64,000 nt of DNA from Sandaracinaceae bacterium (GCA_020633195.1 JACKEC010000019.1:310001-374000), one strand, 5' to 3'. Shown: positions 41,330-49,995, counted from the stretch's first letter. Program-made: numbers and translations. Notes: generated by a model from the sequence alone, not told the origin.

Positions 41330-43066
41330 ATGAACCGCACACTCTCTCACTCGCTTCTCCTGATCTCCCTCTACGCCTCCTCGACGATCCTCGGGTGCGG
41401 CCCGCAGCGAGAGCGCTGGACCCCCCAGACCGGCGGCGGCGCGACCACGACGGGGCAGGGGCAGACGGTCGCGGCGACCGGCGTGACCGCCAGCGGCACG
41501 CCCCGCGAGCAGCTCGACCAGCTCGACGGGATCCTGCGCGGCCAGGGCATGACCCCCGTCGGCCCGGCGCAGCACGGGAGCCTCCAGGCGAACGGCCTGC
41601 TCGCCTACGCCGTCGATGCGCTTCCGAACGCTTGCTACACGCTCGTCGTGCTCGGCGAGGACCCCGGGCAGAACATCGACATGATCGTGCTCGACCCCTA
41701 CGGGCGGCCCGCCGCGCACCACGTGCGGCCGGACAACCACCCCTGGGTGAGCTTCTGCTCCGCGGCCGCGGGTCGGTTCATCGCGCGCGTGCAGATGGCG
41801 GGCGGCCAGGGCGGCTACTTCTACGGCGCCTACCAGGGCCCGGCGAACCGTCAGATGGAGCTGTCGAGCTTCTACGGCGACACGCCGCAGGCGACGGTCC
41901 AGACCGCGCAGATGGACGGGCAGACGCAGCAGCGCCTCGGCGCGCTCGACCAGCGCCTCTCGGCCCAGGGCTACACCCGCGTCGGCGAGCCGGCCGGCGT
42001 GGTGCTGAGCAACAGCGATCCCCGCGACTTCCAGCTCAACCTCGAGCAGGGCCAGTGCTACGCGTTCGCGAGCCTCGGCGGTCCCGGCGCGATCGACACC
42101 GACATCTTCCTCAACGACTCGGGCGGCCAGCGCATCGAGGCCGACACGGCCACCGCGATCGACGCGACCATCGAGCACTGCGCGGCCGTCACCGGGTCGT
42201 ACGTGCTCCAGGTGCGGATGTACTCCGGGTCGGGGCCGCTCTTCACCGTCGGCTACGTGCGCCAGAGCGGTCAGGCCACCGCGGCGACCGCGCCGGTGAT
42301 GGCCTCGACATCCACCGCGGCGGCCGGCCTCGACGAGAACTTCGCGCTCCTCGACGCCGACATGCAGGCGCGCGGCTACGAGAGCCTCGGGACGCGACAG
42401 AACGGTCAGCTCGCGACGGGCGCGAACCGCAACTTCGAGATCCAGCTCGAGGGCGGCCGCTGCTACGCCATCCTCGCGGTCGGCGACTCGACCGTGAGCA
42501 ACCTCGACCTGCTCCTCCTCGGGCCCGGCGGCAACACCGTCGATCGCGACACCGCGAACGACGCCCGGCCGACGGTGCGGGTCTGCCCGGAGACCAGCGG
42601 CAACTACTACATGCAGGTCCAGATGACGGCGGGTCAGGGCGCCTACGTCTACAAGTCCTACCGCTGGCCGCGCGGCACCCACGGCCCGTTCGGGCTCGAG
42701 GGCGTGACCTGGGTGCGCCTCTCGGAGGTGACCGCGCTGCTCGGGGTCGAGGGCTACGAGCCCGACCCGGGCTTCACGCCGGGCCGCGGCACGCTGCGTC
42801 GCCAGGGCGCGTCGGCGAGCCACAACGTCGATCTCGCCGCGGGCCAGTGCTACGCGATCGTCGCGGTCGGGGGCGAGGGCATCACCGACCTCGACGTCAC
42901 GCTGTCGCGCGGCAACACGCAGCTCGCGAGCGACTTCGGCAGCGCCAACGCGTTCCCCTCGATCCGCCACTGCGCGCAGACCCAGGGGCGCCACACGATC
43001 CAGATCACGGCGTCGGGCGGCTCGGGCCCGTACCACTACCAGATCTTCTCCCGCACCGGCGGCTGA
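41330..43066 (+). CDS. Lipoprotein with four PPC-like repeats
   Basis: Start at ATG 41330 gives 578 residues with a lipobox (STILGC). The mature protein is four copies of a roughly 130-residue unit in which GQCYA-type strands carry one conserved Cys (NACYTLVVLGEDPGQNIDMI, QCYAFASLGGPGAIDTDIFL, RCYAILAVGDSTVSNLDLLL, QCYAIVAVGGEGITDLDVTL). Each unit ends in a GGxGxYxYxxY-type strand. This resembles bacterial pre-peptidase C-terminal (PPC) modules without a protease. It is likely a surface-binding protein. Its role beside the kinase operon is unclear. A possible hairpin (GCCGGC arms) lies in 43120-43142 before the kinase. Confidence 0.7.
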   Translation: MNRTLSHSLLLISLYASSTILGCGPQRERWTPQTGGGATTTGQGQTVAATGVTASGTPREQLDQLDGILRGQGMTPVGPAQHGSLQANGLLAYAVDALPNACYTLVVLGEDPGQNIDMIVLDPYGRPAAHHVRPDNHPWVSFCSAAAGRFIARVQMAGGQGGYFYGAYQGPANRQMELSSFYGDTPQATVQTAQMDGQTQQRLGALDQRLSAQGYTRVGEPAGVVLSNSDPRDFQLNLEQGQCYAFASLGGPGAIDTDIFLNDSGGQRIEADTATAIDATIEHCAAVTGSYVLQVRMYSGSGPLFTVGYVRQSGQATAATAPVMASTSTAAAGLDENFALLDADMQARGYESLGTRQNGQLATGANRNFEIQLEGGRCYAILAVGDSTVSNLDLLLLGPGGNTVDRDTANDARPTVRVCPETSGNYYMQVQMTAGQGAYVYKSYRWPRGTHGPFGLEGVTWVRLSEVTALLGVEGYEPDPGFTPGRGTLRRQGASASHNVDLAAGQCYAIVAVGGEGITDLDVTLSRGNTQLASDFGSANAFPSIRHCAQTQGRHTIQITASGGSGPYHYQIFSRTGG

Positions 43067-43206
43067 CGCGCCGCGGGGGTGGCCGATGCCGCCAGCCCCC
43101 ACGGCCGCTTCGGCCAGCCTCGCCGGCCGATTTCGCCGGCCCCACCGTCCAAGGGCGTGGACGTGCCCAGCATGCGCCGCGGACCTGGGCTTGCCTTCGG
43201 ACGGGC

Positions 43207-44253
43207 GTGACCGAAGGCGAGGGACGGCGCGACGGCTGGGACGGGGCGCGGCTCGGGCTCGAGGGCCTCGACCTCCCCGCCGTCGTCATCGACAGGGAGG
43301 GGCGGCTCGGCGGAGCGAGCCCCCGCGGCCGCGCCTTGCTGCAGGCCTTCGGTTGCGAGCCGGCGGAGGTGGCGCCGCTCCACCCGGACCTGCTCGCGAC
43401 GCTCGACGCCGCTCCCCTCGGCGACGCGGTGGTGTGGAGCCCCGGGGGGACCCTCGACGACGCCTCCCTCGGCTGCGCGCGCCATCGCCTCGGGGACGAG
43501 CACTACCTCGTCGTGATGCGGGAGCTGACGCACAAGAACCGCGAGCTCACGCGCCGCCTCCACCAGCAGCGCCTCGAGGTCACGGGGCGCCTCGTCGCGA
43601 GCCTCGTCCACGATCTGCGCGCGCCGCTCGCCTCGATGGTGTTCAGCGGTGAGATGCTGATGGGGCGGATCGAGGGCTTCTCGGCCGCCGAGATCGCCGA
43701 GATGGTCGCGGACATCGTCGCCTCGGGGCGCCGGCTGCGGCAGATCGTCGACAGCCTCCTCGGCTTCGCCCGCGCGAGCTCCGAGGACGAGGCGAGCCAC
43801 CTCGACGACGTGCTCGATCGCGTGTCGAGCCTGGTGCGCCCGGTCTTGCGGGAGCGGGGCCACACCCTGCGGACCTACGTCGCTCCGGGCGCCCGCCGGG
43901 TCCGGGGGGCGGGGCTGATGATCGAGCAGATCGTCGTCAACCTCGTGCTCAACGCGGCCGAGGCGGCCGACGAGCCGATCGAGATCGTCGTCACCGCGGC
44001 CCCCGAGGAGGCGCGCCCCGGGTGGGTTCGGGTGCGGGTGATGGACGAGGGCCCGGGGATCCCCGAGGCGGTGCGAGGCCGCGTCTTCCAGCCGTTCTTC
44101 ACCACGAAGCCCACCGGGACAGGGCTCGGGCTGACCACCGGTCGAGAGGCGGCGCGCGAGCAGGGCGGCGACCTCGTCCTCGACGACGACGAGGGGACCG
44201 GCGCGAGCTTCAGCCTCTACCTGTCGGTCGAGCCCGCGGGGGGTACCTCGTGA
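43207..44253 (+). CDS. Cytoplasmic sensor histidine kinase (first of a pair)
   Basis: The 348-residue kinase has a short PAS-like N-terminal domain (about 12-95: LDLPAVVIDREGRLGGASPRG), a linker helix (RELTHKNRELTRRLHQQRLE), HisKA with His135 in ASLVHDLRAPLASMVFSGE and a complete ATPase domain: N-box NLVLNAAEAADE, G1 MDEGPGIPE, F FQPFFTT and G2 GTGLGLTTGRE. No membrane helix is present. GTG 43207 is the first start after the intergenic hairpins. Its stop overlaps a GTG of the next gene (GTGA), and the operon continues with a diiron-type sensor-like protein, a second kinase and a response regulator. Confidence 0.92.
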   Translation: MTEGEGRRDGWDGARLGLEGLDLPAVVIDREGRLGGASPRGRALLQAFGCEPAEVAPLHPDLLATLDAAPLGDAVVWSPGGTLDDASLGCARHRLGDEHYLVVMRELTHKNRELTRRLHQQRLEVTGRLVASLVHDLRAPLASMVFSGEMLMGRIEGFSAAEIAEMVADIVASGRRLRQIVDSLLGFARASSEDEASHLDDVLDRVSSLVRPVLRERGHTLRTYVAPGARRVRGAGLMIEQIVVNLVLNAAEAADEPIEIVVTAAPEEARPGWVRVRVMDEGPGIPEAVRGRVFQPFFTTKPTGTGLGLTTGREAAREQGGDLVLDDDEGTGASFSLYLSVEPAGGTS

Positions 44254-44366
44254 GTCGAGCGCCGAACGACCCCGCCGCCCGGCGCGGACCGGTCGGCCGG
44301 CGTATGCTCCAGGCCAGCGCGACCCGCAGTGTGGTCAGAGAAGAGGTGTCTGGGAGCCGAGGTCGA

Positions 44367-45110
44367 ATGACGATTCTGGACGAAGCCATCCCGATCAGCC
44401 GCGAGTGCACCTGGGTAGGCCGTCACGATCCGGAGGCGGCCCTGCAGTGCAACGCCTACCTCCTCATGGATGGCGACCACGCGGTGGTCTTCGACTGCGG
44501 CTCGCTCCCCGACTTCCCGGTGGTGATGCGGAAGATCATCGACTGCATCTCGCCGCACCAGATCCTCGCGGTGGTCGCGTCGCACCACGACCCCGACGTC
44601 TGCGGGAGCCTCGCCGTCTTCGAGGACATCGTCGGCCGAGACGACTTCCAGATCGTCGCTCACTCGCGCACGCTGCGCTTGCTGAGCCACCTGGGGCTGC
44701 GCGGCGCGCCGTACGCCGTCGACGAGCACGACCTGCGGTGGACGTTCCCGTCGGGCCGCGAGCTGCGCTTCGTGCCCACGCCGTACCTGCACGCGCCGGG
44801 CGCGATCGTCACCCACGACCCGACCTCGGGCGCGATGTTCACCGGCGACCTCTTCGGAGCGTTCTTCCCGTCCGACTGGACGCTCGTCGCGGACGAGCGG
44901 CACCCCGATGCGATGAAGGCCTGGCATCAGGCGTACATGCCGAGCGGCGCGATCCTGCGTCCGGCGCTGAACCGCCTCGCCGCCCTCGCGCCAGTCCGGC
45001 TCCTGCCGCAGCACGGCTCGGTCCTCGAGGGCCCCAAGATCGCGGAGGCGTTCGCCTACCTCGGCGCGCTCCCCTGCGGCGTCGATCTCGAGCCCGCGGA
45101 GGATCCATGA
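44367..45110 (+). CDS. Metallo-beta-lactamase-fold diiron (ODP-like) protein, likely sensor
   Basis: A 247-residue protein (ATG 44367, Shine-Dalgarno GAGG; GTG 44250 overlapping the kinase stop is an alternative that adds 39 residues). The metal-ligand set is complete: VASHHDPDVCGS (His-x-Asp-x-Asp), TPYLHAPGAIVTHD (His), MFTGDLFGAFF (Asp) and LLPQHGSVLEG (His). The HxDPDV variant and GDLF are like oxygen-binding diiron proteins (ODP) and FprA-type flavodiiron proteins without a flavodoxin domain. Known ODPs sense O2 or Fe(II) in chemotaxis. Here it lies between two kinases in a coupled operon, so I infer an O2/redox sensor for them. Hydrolase or reductase activity cannot be excluded. Confidence 0.8.
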   Translation: MTILDEAIPISRECTWVGRHDPEAALQCNAYLLMDGDHAVVFDCGSLPDFPVVMRKIIDCISPHQILAVVASHHDPDVCGSLAVFEDIVGRDDFQIVAHSRTLRLLSHLGLRGAPYAVDEHDLRWTFPSGRELRFVPTPYLHAPGAIVTHDPTSGAMFTGDLFGAFFPSDWTLVADERHPDAMKAWHQAYMPSGAILRPALNRLAALAPVRLLPQHGSVLEGPKIAEAFAYLGALPCGVDLEPAEDP

Positions 45111-46042
45111 TGGACGACGCGCGCCACGGGCGCCGCGTGCAGGCCCGGCTCCTCGAGAAGGCGCTCGCGTCGCGCAGCGAGGCCCACCTCGCGCAGGCCA
45201 AGGCCGAGCTGCTCACGAGCACCCTCAAGGAGGTCGACTCGACGCGTCGGGTCCTCTCGGACGCCCTCCACGATCTCGAGCGCCGTCAGCGCGACGCGGA
45301 GGACAGGAACGCGCTGCTCAAGGCGCGGCAGGAGATGCTCGAGACGCTCGCGTTCGGTCTCGCGCACGACCTGCGGCAGCCGACCCTCGCGGTGCGCCTG
45401 ACGATGTCGAGCTTCGACGCCGCCACCGTGCGGCCGGACGAACTCGAGCGGTGCAAGACGCAGGTCCACCTCGCCCTCGACTCGTTCGAGCGGACGCTCG
45501 AGGACTTGCTCGAGCTGGTGCGGTTCCCCGTCATCGCGATCCACGACGACCGCGTCGACGTGGCGGCCTACGTGAAGCAATGCGTGGCGCGGCTGCGCGC
45601 GGGCGAAGACAAGCGAAAGGTCGACCTCGTCGTGGAGCCCGACCTCGTGCTGATCGGCGATCGCAGCTTGATCGAGCTCGCGCTTCGGAACCTGCTGACC
45701 AACGCGTGGAAGTTCACGCGCTCGAAGAAGGAGGCGCAGATCATCGTGGGCGCCGCGCCGAGCGCCGACGCCTCGGCCGCCGTCGTCTTCGTTCGGGACA
45801 ACGGGGTCGGCTTCGACGCCGCGGCGCTCGCGCGCGAAGAGCAGGTCGGTCGACGCGCGGCGAGCGGGGCGATGCACGGGCTCGGGTTCGGGATCCAGGT
45901 GGCGCGCCACGCGGCCATGCTTCAACGCGGGCGCCTGTGGTTCGAGTCGTCGCCAGGGGCCGGCGCGACGTTCTATCTCCAGATCGGGGCGCGCGACTCG
46001 GCGGACCTCGAGGAAGGGAGTGGCGGAGGTGGGTCGAGATAG
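45107..46042 (+). CDS. Cytoplasmic histidine kinase (second of a pair)
   Basis: The 311-residue protein begins with a coiled coil (LEKALASRSEAHLAQAKAEL) and has no named input domain. It has HisKA with His87 in FGLAHDLRQPTLAVRL and an ATPase domain: N-box LRNLLTNAWKFTRS, G1 VRDNGVGFD and a G2 variant HGLGFGIQV. It lacks its own sensor, so it presumably takes input from the ODP-like protein whose stop it overlaps (ATGATG). ATG 45107 or ATG 45110 can start it. The response regulator lies 33 bp downstream. Confidence 0.9.
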   Translation: MMDDARHGRRVQARLLEKALASRSEAHLAQAKAELLTSTLKEVDSTRRVLSDALHDLERRQRDAEDRNALLKARQEMLETLAFGLAHDLRQPTLAVRLTMSSFDAATVRPDELERCKTQVHLALDSFERTLEDLLELVRFPVIAIHDDRVDVAAYVKQCVARLRAGEDKRKVDLVVEPDLVLIGDRSLIELALRNLLTNAWKFTRSKKEAQIIVGAAPSADASAAVVFVRDNGVGFDAAALAREEQVGRRAASGAMHGLGFGIQVARHAAMLQRGRLWFESSPGAGATFYLQIGARDSADLEEGSGGGGSR

Positions 46043-46075
46043 TCGACCATCCCGACGTCACCCCCTCGGGAAACG

Positions 46076-46708
46076 ATGAACACGATCCGCATCGTGATCG
46101 CCGACGACCACGTCGTCCTGCGTCACTCTCTGGCCACCATGCTCGGCGCTCAGGTCGACATGGTCGTGGTCGGCGAGGCCTCGGACGGCCCGAGCGTCGT
46201 CGCGCTCGTCGGGGAGCACCACCCCGACCTGGTCATCCTCGACCTGACGATGCCCGGGGGCGGTGGGCTCGCGGCGCTCCAGGAGATCCGCGCCCAGTCG
46301 CCCGGGACGCGGTGCCTCGTGCTCTCGATGCACGACGAGCCAGCGGCGCTCCACCGCGTGCTCCAGGCAGGGGGCGGCGGCTACGTCACCAAGCGCGCGA
46401 GCGCGCAAGAGCTCTTGCGGGCGATCCGGAGCGTCGCGAGCGGCGGCGCCTACTTCAACATCGTCATGCCGGACACCGGGCCGGCGCCCGCCACGCTCGC
46501 CCTCGTCGAGTCGCTGAGCCCCCGCGAGCGCGAGGTCTTCCTGCGCGTGGCCCGGGGCTTCACGAGCAAGGAGATCGCGGCCGAGCTCGGGATCCGGCAC
46601 ACGACGGTGGACGTCTACCGGTCGCGTCTGATGAAGAAGCTCGGCGTCACCTCACGCGCCGAGCTCGTCGACCTCGCGCTCCAGGCCGGCCTGATGGCGC
46701 CGAGCTAG
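46076..46708 (+). CDS. NarL/LuxR-type response regulator
   Basis: The 210-residue regulator has a receiver (IRIVIADDHVVLRHSLATML, phospho-acceptor Asp56 in LVILDLTMPGGGG, switch LSMHDE, Lys in YVTKRAS) and a C-terminal LuxR HTH (SLSPREREVFLRVARGFTSK; EIAAELGIRHTTVDVYRSRL). It is complete and should bind DNA. It is the fourth gene of the HK, ODP-like, HK, RR operon and the obvious output. The genes it controls are unknown. Confidence 0.95.
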   Translation: MNTIRIVIADDHVVLRHSLATMLGAQVDMVVVGEASDGPSVVALVGEHHPDLVILDLTMPGGGGLAALQEIRAQSPGTRCLVLSMHDEPAALHRVLQAGGGGYVTKRASAQELLRAIRSVASGGAYFNIVMPDTGPAPATLALVESLSPREREVFLRVARGFTSKEIAAELGIRHTTVDVYRSRLMKKLGVTSRAELVDLALQAGLMAPS

Positions 46709-46891
46709 CGGGCTGCTGAAATGGGCCCGAAGGGACCGTTTCGCAGCCTGCTCCGTGCCCTTGCCCGTGCCCGCCCGCTCCCGTGCCCCATCCCCGTGCC
46801 CGAGATCACGCGCCTCTTTCGGGAACGGCTGACGGGAACGGTTCGGGCACGGGCACGGGCACGGGCATGCGCGCTTCGCGCGCGGCACGGA
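46709..46891. repeat. GGGCAC/GTGCCC-rich imperfect inverted repeat
   Basis: The left half has many GTGCCC-type words (CCGTGCCCTTGCCCGTGCCC) and the right half has CGGGCACGGGCACGGGCACG. The two halves can pair over a long distance. A second small stem GCGCG-CTTCG-CGCGC lies near its right end. No gene is seen in this 183-bp gap. Confidence 0.55.
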
Positions 46892-46917
46892 AGCAGGCTG
46901 CTTTTCAGCAGCCTGCT
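46892..46917. terminator. Hairpin terminator between convergent genes
   Basis: AGCAGGCTGCT (46892-46902), loop TTTC, AGCAGCCTGCT (46907-46917) form a perfect 11-bp stem. It lies 6 bp from the stop of the minus-strand sigma-54 activator-like gene and after the NarL gene, so it probably terminates both. Confidence 0.7.
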
Positions 46918-46922
46918 ACGCC

Positions 46923-48326
46923 TCACTCGTTGCCCTCGTAGCCCCGGAGGCGGGCGCGCAGGGTCGAGCGCGGGATCCCGAGCTGTCGGGCCGTCCTCGC
47001 GACGTTCCCGGCGTTCGACTGCAGGGTCTTGAGGATGACGTCGCGCTCGAGCTCGCGGAGGTTGCGCCCGTCGCCGATGCCGTACGCCGGGGTGATCGAT
47101 CGGATCTGCGCTGGTGGCGCCGACGAGATGCGGCGCTGCCGCGCGGGGAGCGCCGCGTAGAGGCCCTGCTCGATCATCCGGCCGCTGACGGTGCCGCCTC
47201 GGGCGAGGATGACCGACCGCTGCACCACCACCTTCAGCTCTCGCACGTTGCCGGGCCAGCGATGAGCCTGGAGCGCCGCGATCGCGTCGGGGCCGATCTC
47301 GGGGATCGGCAGGACGTGGGCCTCCGCGAAGGAGCGGGCGAACGACCGGGCGAGGGGGACGACGTCGTCGAGGCGCTCGCGCAGGGGCGGGAGCTGGATC
47401 ACGAAGCCGGCGAGCCGATAGAACAGGTCCCGCCGGAGCCCGGCGAGGTCGGCCTCGGTCCGGTTCGTCGCCGACACGATGCGCGCGGTGAAGGCCTTCT
47501 CGCGGTTGGAGCCGATCCGGCGGAACGTCCGCTGGTCGAGCGCCCGCAGGAGCTTCGGCTGCACGAGGCTGGGCATCTCGCCGATCTCGTCGAGGAAGAC
47601 GGTGCCGCGGCCGGCCTCCTCGAGGATCCCCATCCGGCCCTCCTTGGCCCCGGTGAACGTGCCGGCCTCGTGGCCGAACAGCTCGCTCTCGATCAGCGGC
47701 TCCGGGATCGCGGCGCAGTTGATGGCGAGGAACGGCTTCTCCGGCGCCGCGCCGACGCGGTGCAGGGCGTTGGCGACGAGCTCCTTCCCGGTCCCCGTCT
47801 CACCGAGGACGAGCACGCTGACGTCGGAGAACATCGCCACGTCGCGGATCTGCGCCCGCACCGCCTCGATGGCGGCGCTCTCGCCGAGCAGGAGGTCCTC
47901 GAGCGCCACGCGCTCGGGCTCCTCGCGCAGCGTCTTGATCACCCGCTGGCAGGTGAGCTGCCACTCCTCGGGCGAGAAGCCGACGACGTTGGCGCCGCGA
48001 CCCACGCGCGAGATCACCACCCGCCCCTGGGATCCCGCGCGGCCTCCGATCGAGCGCTCGATCTCGTCGAGCAGCTCCGAGGGCGCGAGCGCGGTGTCGG
48101 CCATGTCGACGACGAACACCTGGATGCGAGCGAGCGCCACGAGCGCGTCCGCGTCCGACCGGTGGCTGACCGCTCGGACGGCGATGCCGGCGCCGCGGCA
48201 CTGCTCGCTCAGCTGCTGCGCGAACGTGGTGTCGCGCCCGATGTAGACGGCCTCCTTGAGGACGCGTGTACGGGTGCTCGACTCACGACGCTCGGCCTCG
48301 AATTCTTCCTGTCGAAGGACGCCCAT
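46923..48326 (-). CDS. Sigma-54-dependent activator-like AAA+ protein with GTFTGA loop
   Basis: The 467-residue protein has an N-terminal pseudo-receiver (about 25-130; the acidic pair is missing, VFVVDMADTALAP holds an Asp), an AAA+ domain (about 150-375) with Walker A GETGTGKELV, the sigma-54-contact loop as EAGTFTGAK instead of GAFTGA, Walker B TVFLDEIGEM, the R-finger region RDLFYRLAGFVIQLPPLRER and a C-terminal Fis-type HTH (NAGNVARTARQLGIPRSTLR). It has the whole bacterial enhancer-binding architecture, but the Ala-to-Thr change in the loop is unusual. It converges on the response regulator gene and may be an independent unit or part of the same signalling cluster. Confidence 0.88.
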   Translation of the reverse strand: MGVLRQEEFEAERRESSTRTRVLKEAVYIGRDTTFAQQLSEQCRGAGIAVRAVSHRSDADALVALARIQVFVVDMADTALAPSELLDEIERSIGGRAGSQGRVVISRVGRGANVVGFSPEEWQLTCQRVIKTLREEPERVALEDLLLGESAAIEAVRAQIRDVAMFSDVSVLVLGETGTGKELVANALHRVGAAPEKPFLAINCAAIPEPLIESELFGHEAGTFTGAKEGRMGILEEAGRGTVFLDEIGEMPSLVQPKLLRALDQRTFRRIGSNREKAFTARIVSATNRTEADLAGLRRDLFYRLAGFVIQLPPLRERLDDVVPLARSFARSFAEAHVLPIPEIGPDAIAALQAHRWPGNVRELKVVVQRSVILARGGTVSGRMIEQGLYAALPARQRRISSAPPAQIRSITPAYGIGDGRNLRELERDVILKTLQSNAGNVARTARQLGIPRSTLRARLRGYEGNE

Positions 48327-48466
48327 CGTTCACCCATCGTCAGGGATCCCTCGGGCCCCTGCGAGTCGAGAAGATCACATGGCCATTTGTCGTGAATGTC
48401 TGTACGCCACCTGGCGAACGGGTGGCGCATGGTGCCGCTCGGCAAGTCAGCTCAAGGTCTGTCGAT

Positions 48467-48485
48467 AAATCGCCTCCGGCGATTT
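48467..48485. other. Hairpin 1 in intergenic region
   Basis: AAATCGCC (48467-48474), loop TCC, GGCGATTT (48478-48485): a perfect 8-bp stem. It precedes a second, stronger hairpin. The region lies between the minus-strand phosphoesterase stop (48553) and the start of the sigma-54 activator-like gene (48326). Confidence 0.6.
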
Positions 48486-48492
48486 CCCTCCG

Positions 48493-48512
48493 GCGAGGGG
48501 CAAGCCCCTCGC
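48493..48512 (-). terminator. Hairpin downstream of the phosphoesterase gene
   Basis: GCGAGGGGC (48493-48501), loop AA, GCCCCTCGC (48504-48512): a perfect 9-bp GC-rich stem. It lies about 40 bp after the stop codon of the minus-strand gene ending at 48553. It is likely its terminator. Confidence 0.6.
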
Positions 48513-48552
48513 GCTCCCCACTGAGATCCTCCGACGCTTCGCGTCGTCGGAC

Positions 48553-49989
48553 TCAGAGCTCGCCCCCGTCGGGGAAGGCGGCAGTGCAGCGCATCTCGGC
48601 CGCGTCGTCGATGGGCGCCTCGACGAGGGTCGGCGGGTCCATGTAGGGCGGGTCCTCGAAGTCGAACATGTCGAGCAGCGGCCACGCGTTCGCGTCTCGA
48701 CCGGTGATCGCCGGCAAGCCGAAGCGGGTCTGGATCAACCGCAGCACGCTCGTCCCGTCGGTGGTCCGATCGCTGACGTAGCCGGCGCGGGACCAGGGGC
48801 TGATCACCGTCAGCGGGACGCGGAAGCCGTACCGCTGGTAGTTGTCGTCGGCGTAGTCGCCCGCGTCGTCCGGCGGGTAGTCGCCCGGGCTGCAGGCCTC
48901 TGGCGGCGGCACGTGATCGTAGAAGCCGCCGTGCTCGTCGTAGGTGTAGATGACCGCGGTCTCGCGCCAGATCGGGCTCTCCATCACGGCGGTGACGAGG
49001 CCCCGCACCCACGCCTGACCGAACTGCGGGTTCGCCGGCGGGTGCTCGTCGCTCGCGCGGGTGCGATCGCCGACGGCTTCGAAGCGCGGGTCGAGGTAGA
49101 CGACGGGCGGGAGGTCGCCGGCCGCGAGGTCGTCCCAGAACTCGGCGATGGGTCGCGCCTGACCCCGCCGCCGCGGGTGGAGCCCATACGCCGGATAGGC
49201 GCCCCAGATCACCGGCACCGATTCGTAATAGACCCGCCACTCGATCCCCGCGCGATCGAGCTCCATGAAGATGTTGTACTCGCCGTCGACGCGGTCCGTG
49301 TCGACGGGGCCGTTGGTGGTGCGGCCGACCGACGAGCCGCCCATGAAGAACAGCCGGTTGACCAGCGTCGGCCCGAGCACCGAGCAGTGGTGGTGGTCGC
49401 TGAACGCGAACGTCTGCGCGAGGTTCCAGTAGAAGGGCAGGTCGCTTCCGTCGAGGTAGCCCATCGCGCGCTCGCCCATCGGGTCGTTGGCGATCACGAA
49501 CCCGTCGTTGAGCCCGCCGTTGTACTCGCGGTGGCTGCCTCGCCAGCTGTGGCTCACGTCCTCGATGCAGTAGTCCTCGGTGTGGAACGCGGGGACCGGG
49601 TCGCCAGCGGCGTTCGGGTTCATCGCGTCGGCCGGCAGCCCCTCGACCCCGGGCATCATCCCGAAGTAGTGATCGAAGCTCCGGTTCTCCTGCATCAACA
49701 GGATGAAGCGCTGCATCGGCAGGTCGTCGCCGATGGGGAACTCCTCGCCGACCGTCTCCTGCGCGAACGCGCCCGGGCCGTACGCGCACGCCGCGCGGTT
49801 CGCGGCGGCCTCGGCCTCGGGGATCCGCGCCACCGGGCCCGCGTCGTACCCGGGCGGGCCGCCCGCGTCGGGCGTCGGAGGCGGCGGACCCGCGTCGACC
49901 GGCGGGACGCCCGCGTCGGTCGCGGGGTCGTCACCGCAGCCGTGGGTCAGAGGGACGAGCAGGACCAGGCAGGCGAGCGTTCGGTGCAC
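48553..49989 (-). CDS. Phosphoesterase (phospholipase C/acid phosphatase-like) lipoprotein
   Basis: A 478-residue lipoprotein starting at GTG 49989, with lipobox (LVPLTHGC). An Asp-Ala-Gly/Pro-rich linker (PPVDAGPPPPTPDAG) follows. The catalytic domain matches the phosphoesterase family of bacterial PLCs and AcpA: FILLMQENRSFDHYFGMMPG, ahead of a large insertion, then IYTYDEHGGFYDHVPPPE and GFRVPLTVISPWSRAGYV. The Asn-Arg-Ser-Phe-Asp-His motif and the Asp-Glu-His motif are intact. Substrate could be phosphatidylcholine or another phosphate ester at the cell surface. TAGGAT upstream supports a leaderless start. Confidence 0.85.
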   Translation of the reverse strand: MHRTLACLVLLVPLTHGCGDDPATDAGVPPVDAGPPPPTPDAGGPPGYDAGPVARIPEAEAAANRAACAYGPGAFAQETVGEEFPIGDDLPMQRFILLMQENRSFDHYFGMMPGVEGLPADAMNPNAAGDPVPAFHTEDYCIEDVSHSWRGSHREYNGGLNDGFVIANDPMGERAMGYLDGSDLPFYWNLAQTFAFSDHHHCSVLGPTLVNRLFFMGGSSVGRTTNGPVDTDRVDGEYNIFMELDRAGIEWRVYYESVPVIWGAYPAYGLHPRRRGQARPIAEFWDDLAAGDLPPVVYLDPRFEAVGDRTRASDEHPPANPQFGQAWVRGLVTAVMESPIWRETAVIYTYDEHGGFYDHVPPPEACSPGDYPPDDAGDYADDNYQRYGFRVPLTVISPWSRAGYVSDRTTDGTSVLRLIQTRFGLPAITGRDANAWPLLDMFDFEDPPYMDPPTLVEAPIDDAAEMRCTAAFPDGGEL

Positions 49990-49995
49990 GCGGCC

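Noticed and set aside
44250..45110. Beta-lactamase or glyoxalase II assignment
   Set aside because: The HxDPDV and GDLF variants and kinase neighbours fit oxygen-binding diiron proteins better than HxHxDH hydrolases; hydrolase function is not excluded.
46709..46891. tRNA or structured RNA gene
   Set aside because: The region is a repetitive GGGCAC/GTGCCC tract without cloverleaf signature or conserved T-loop sequence.
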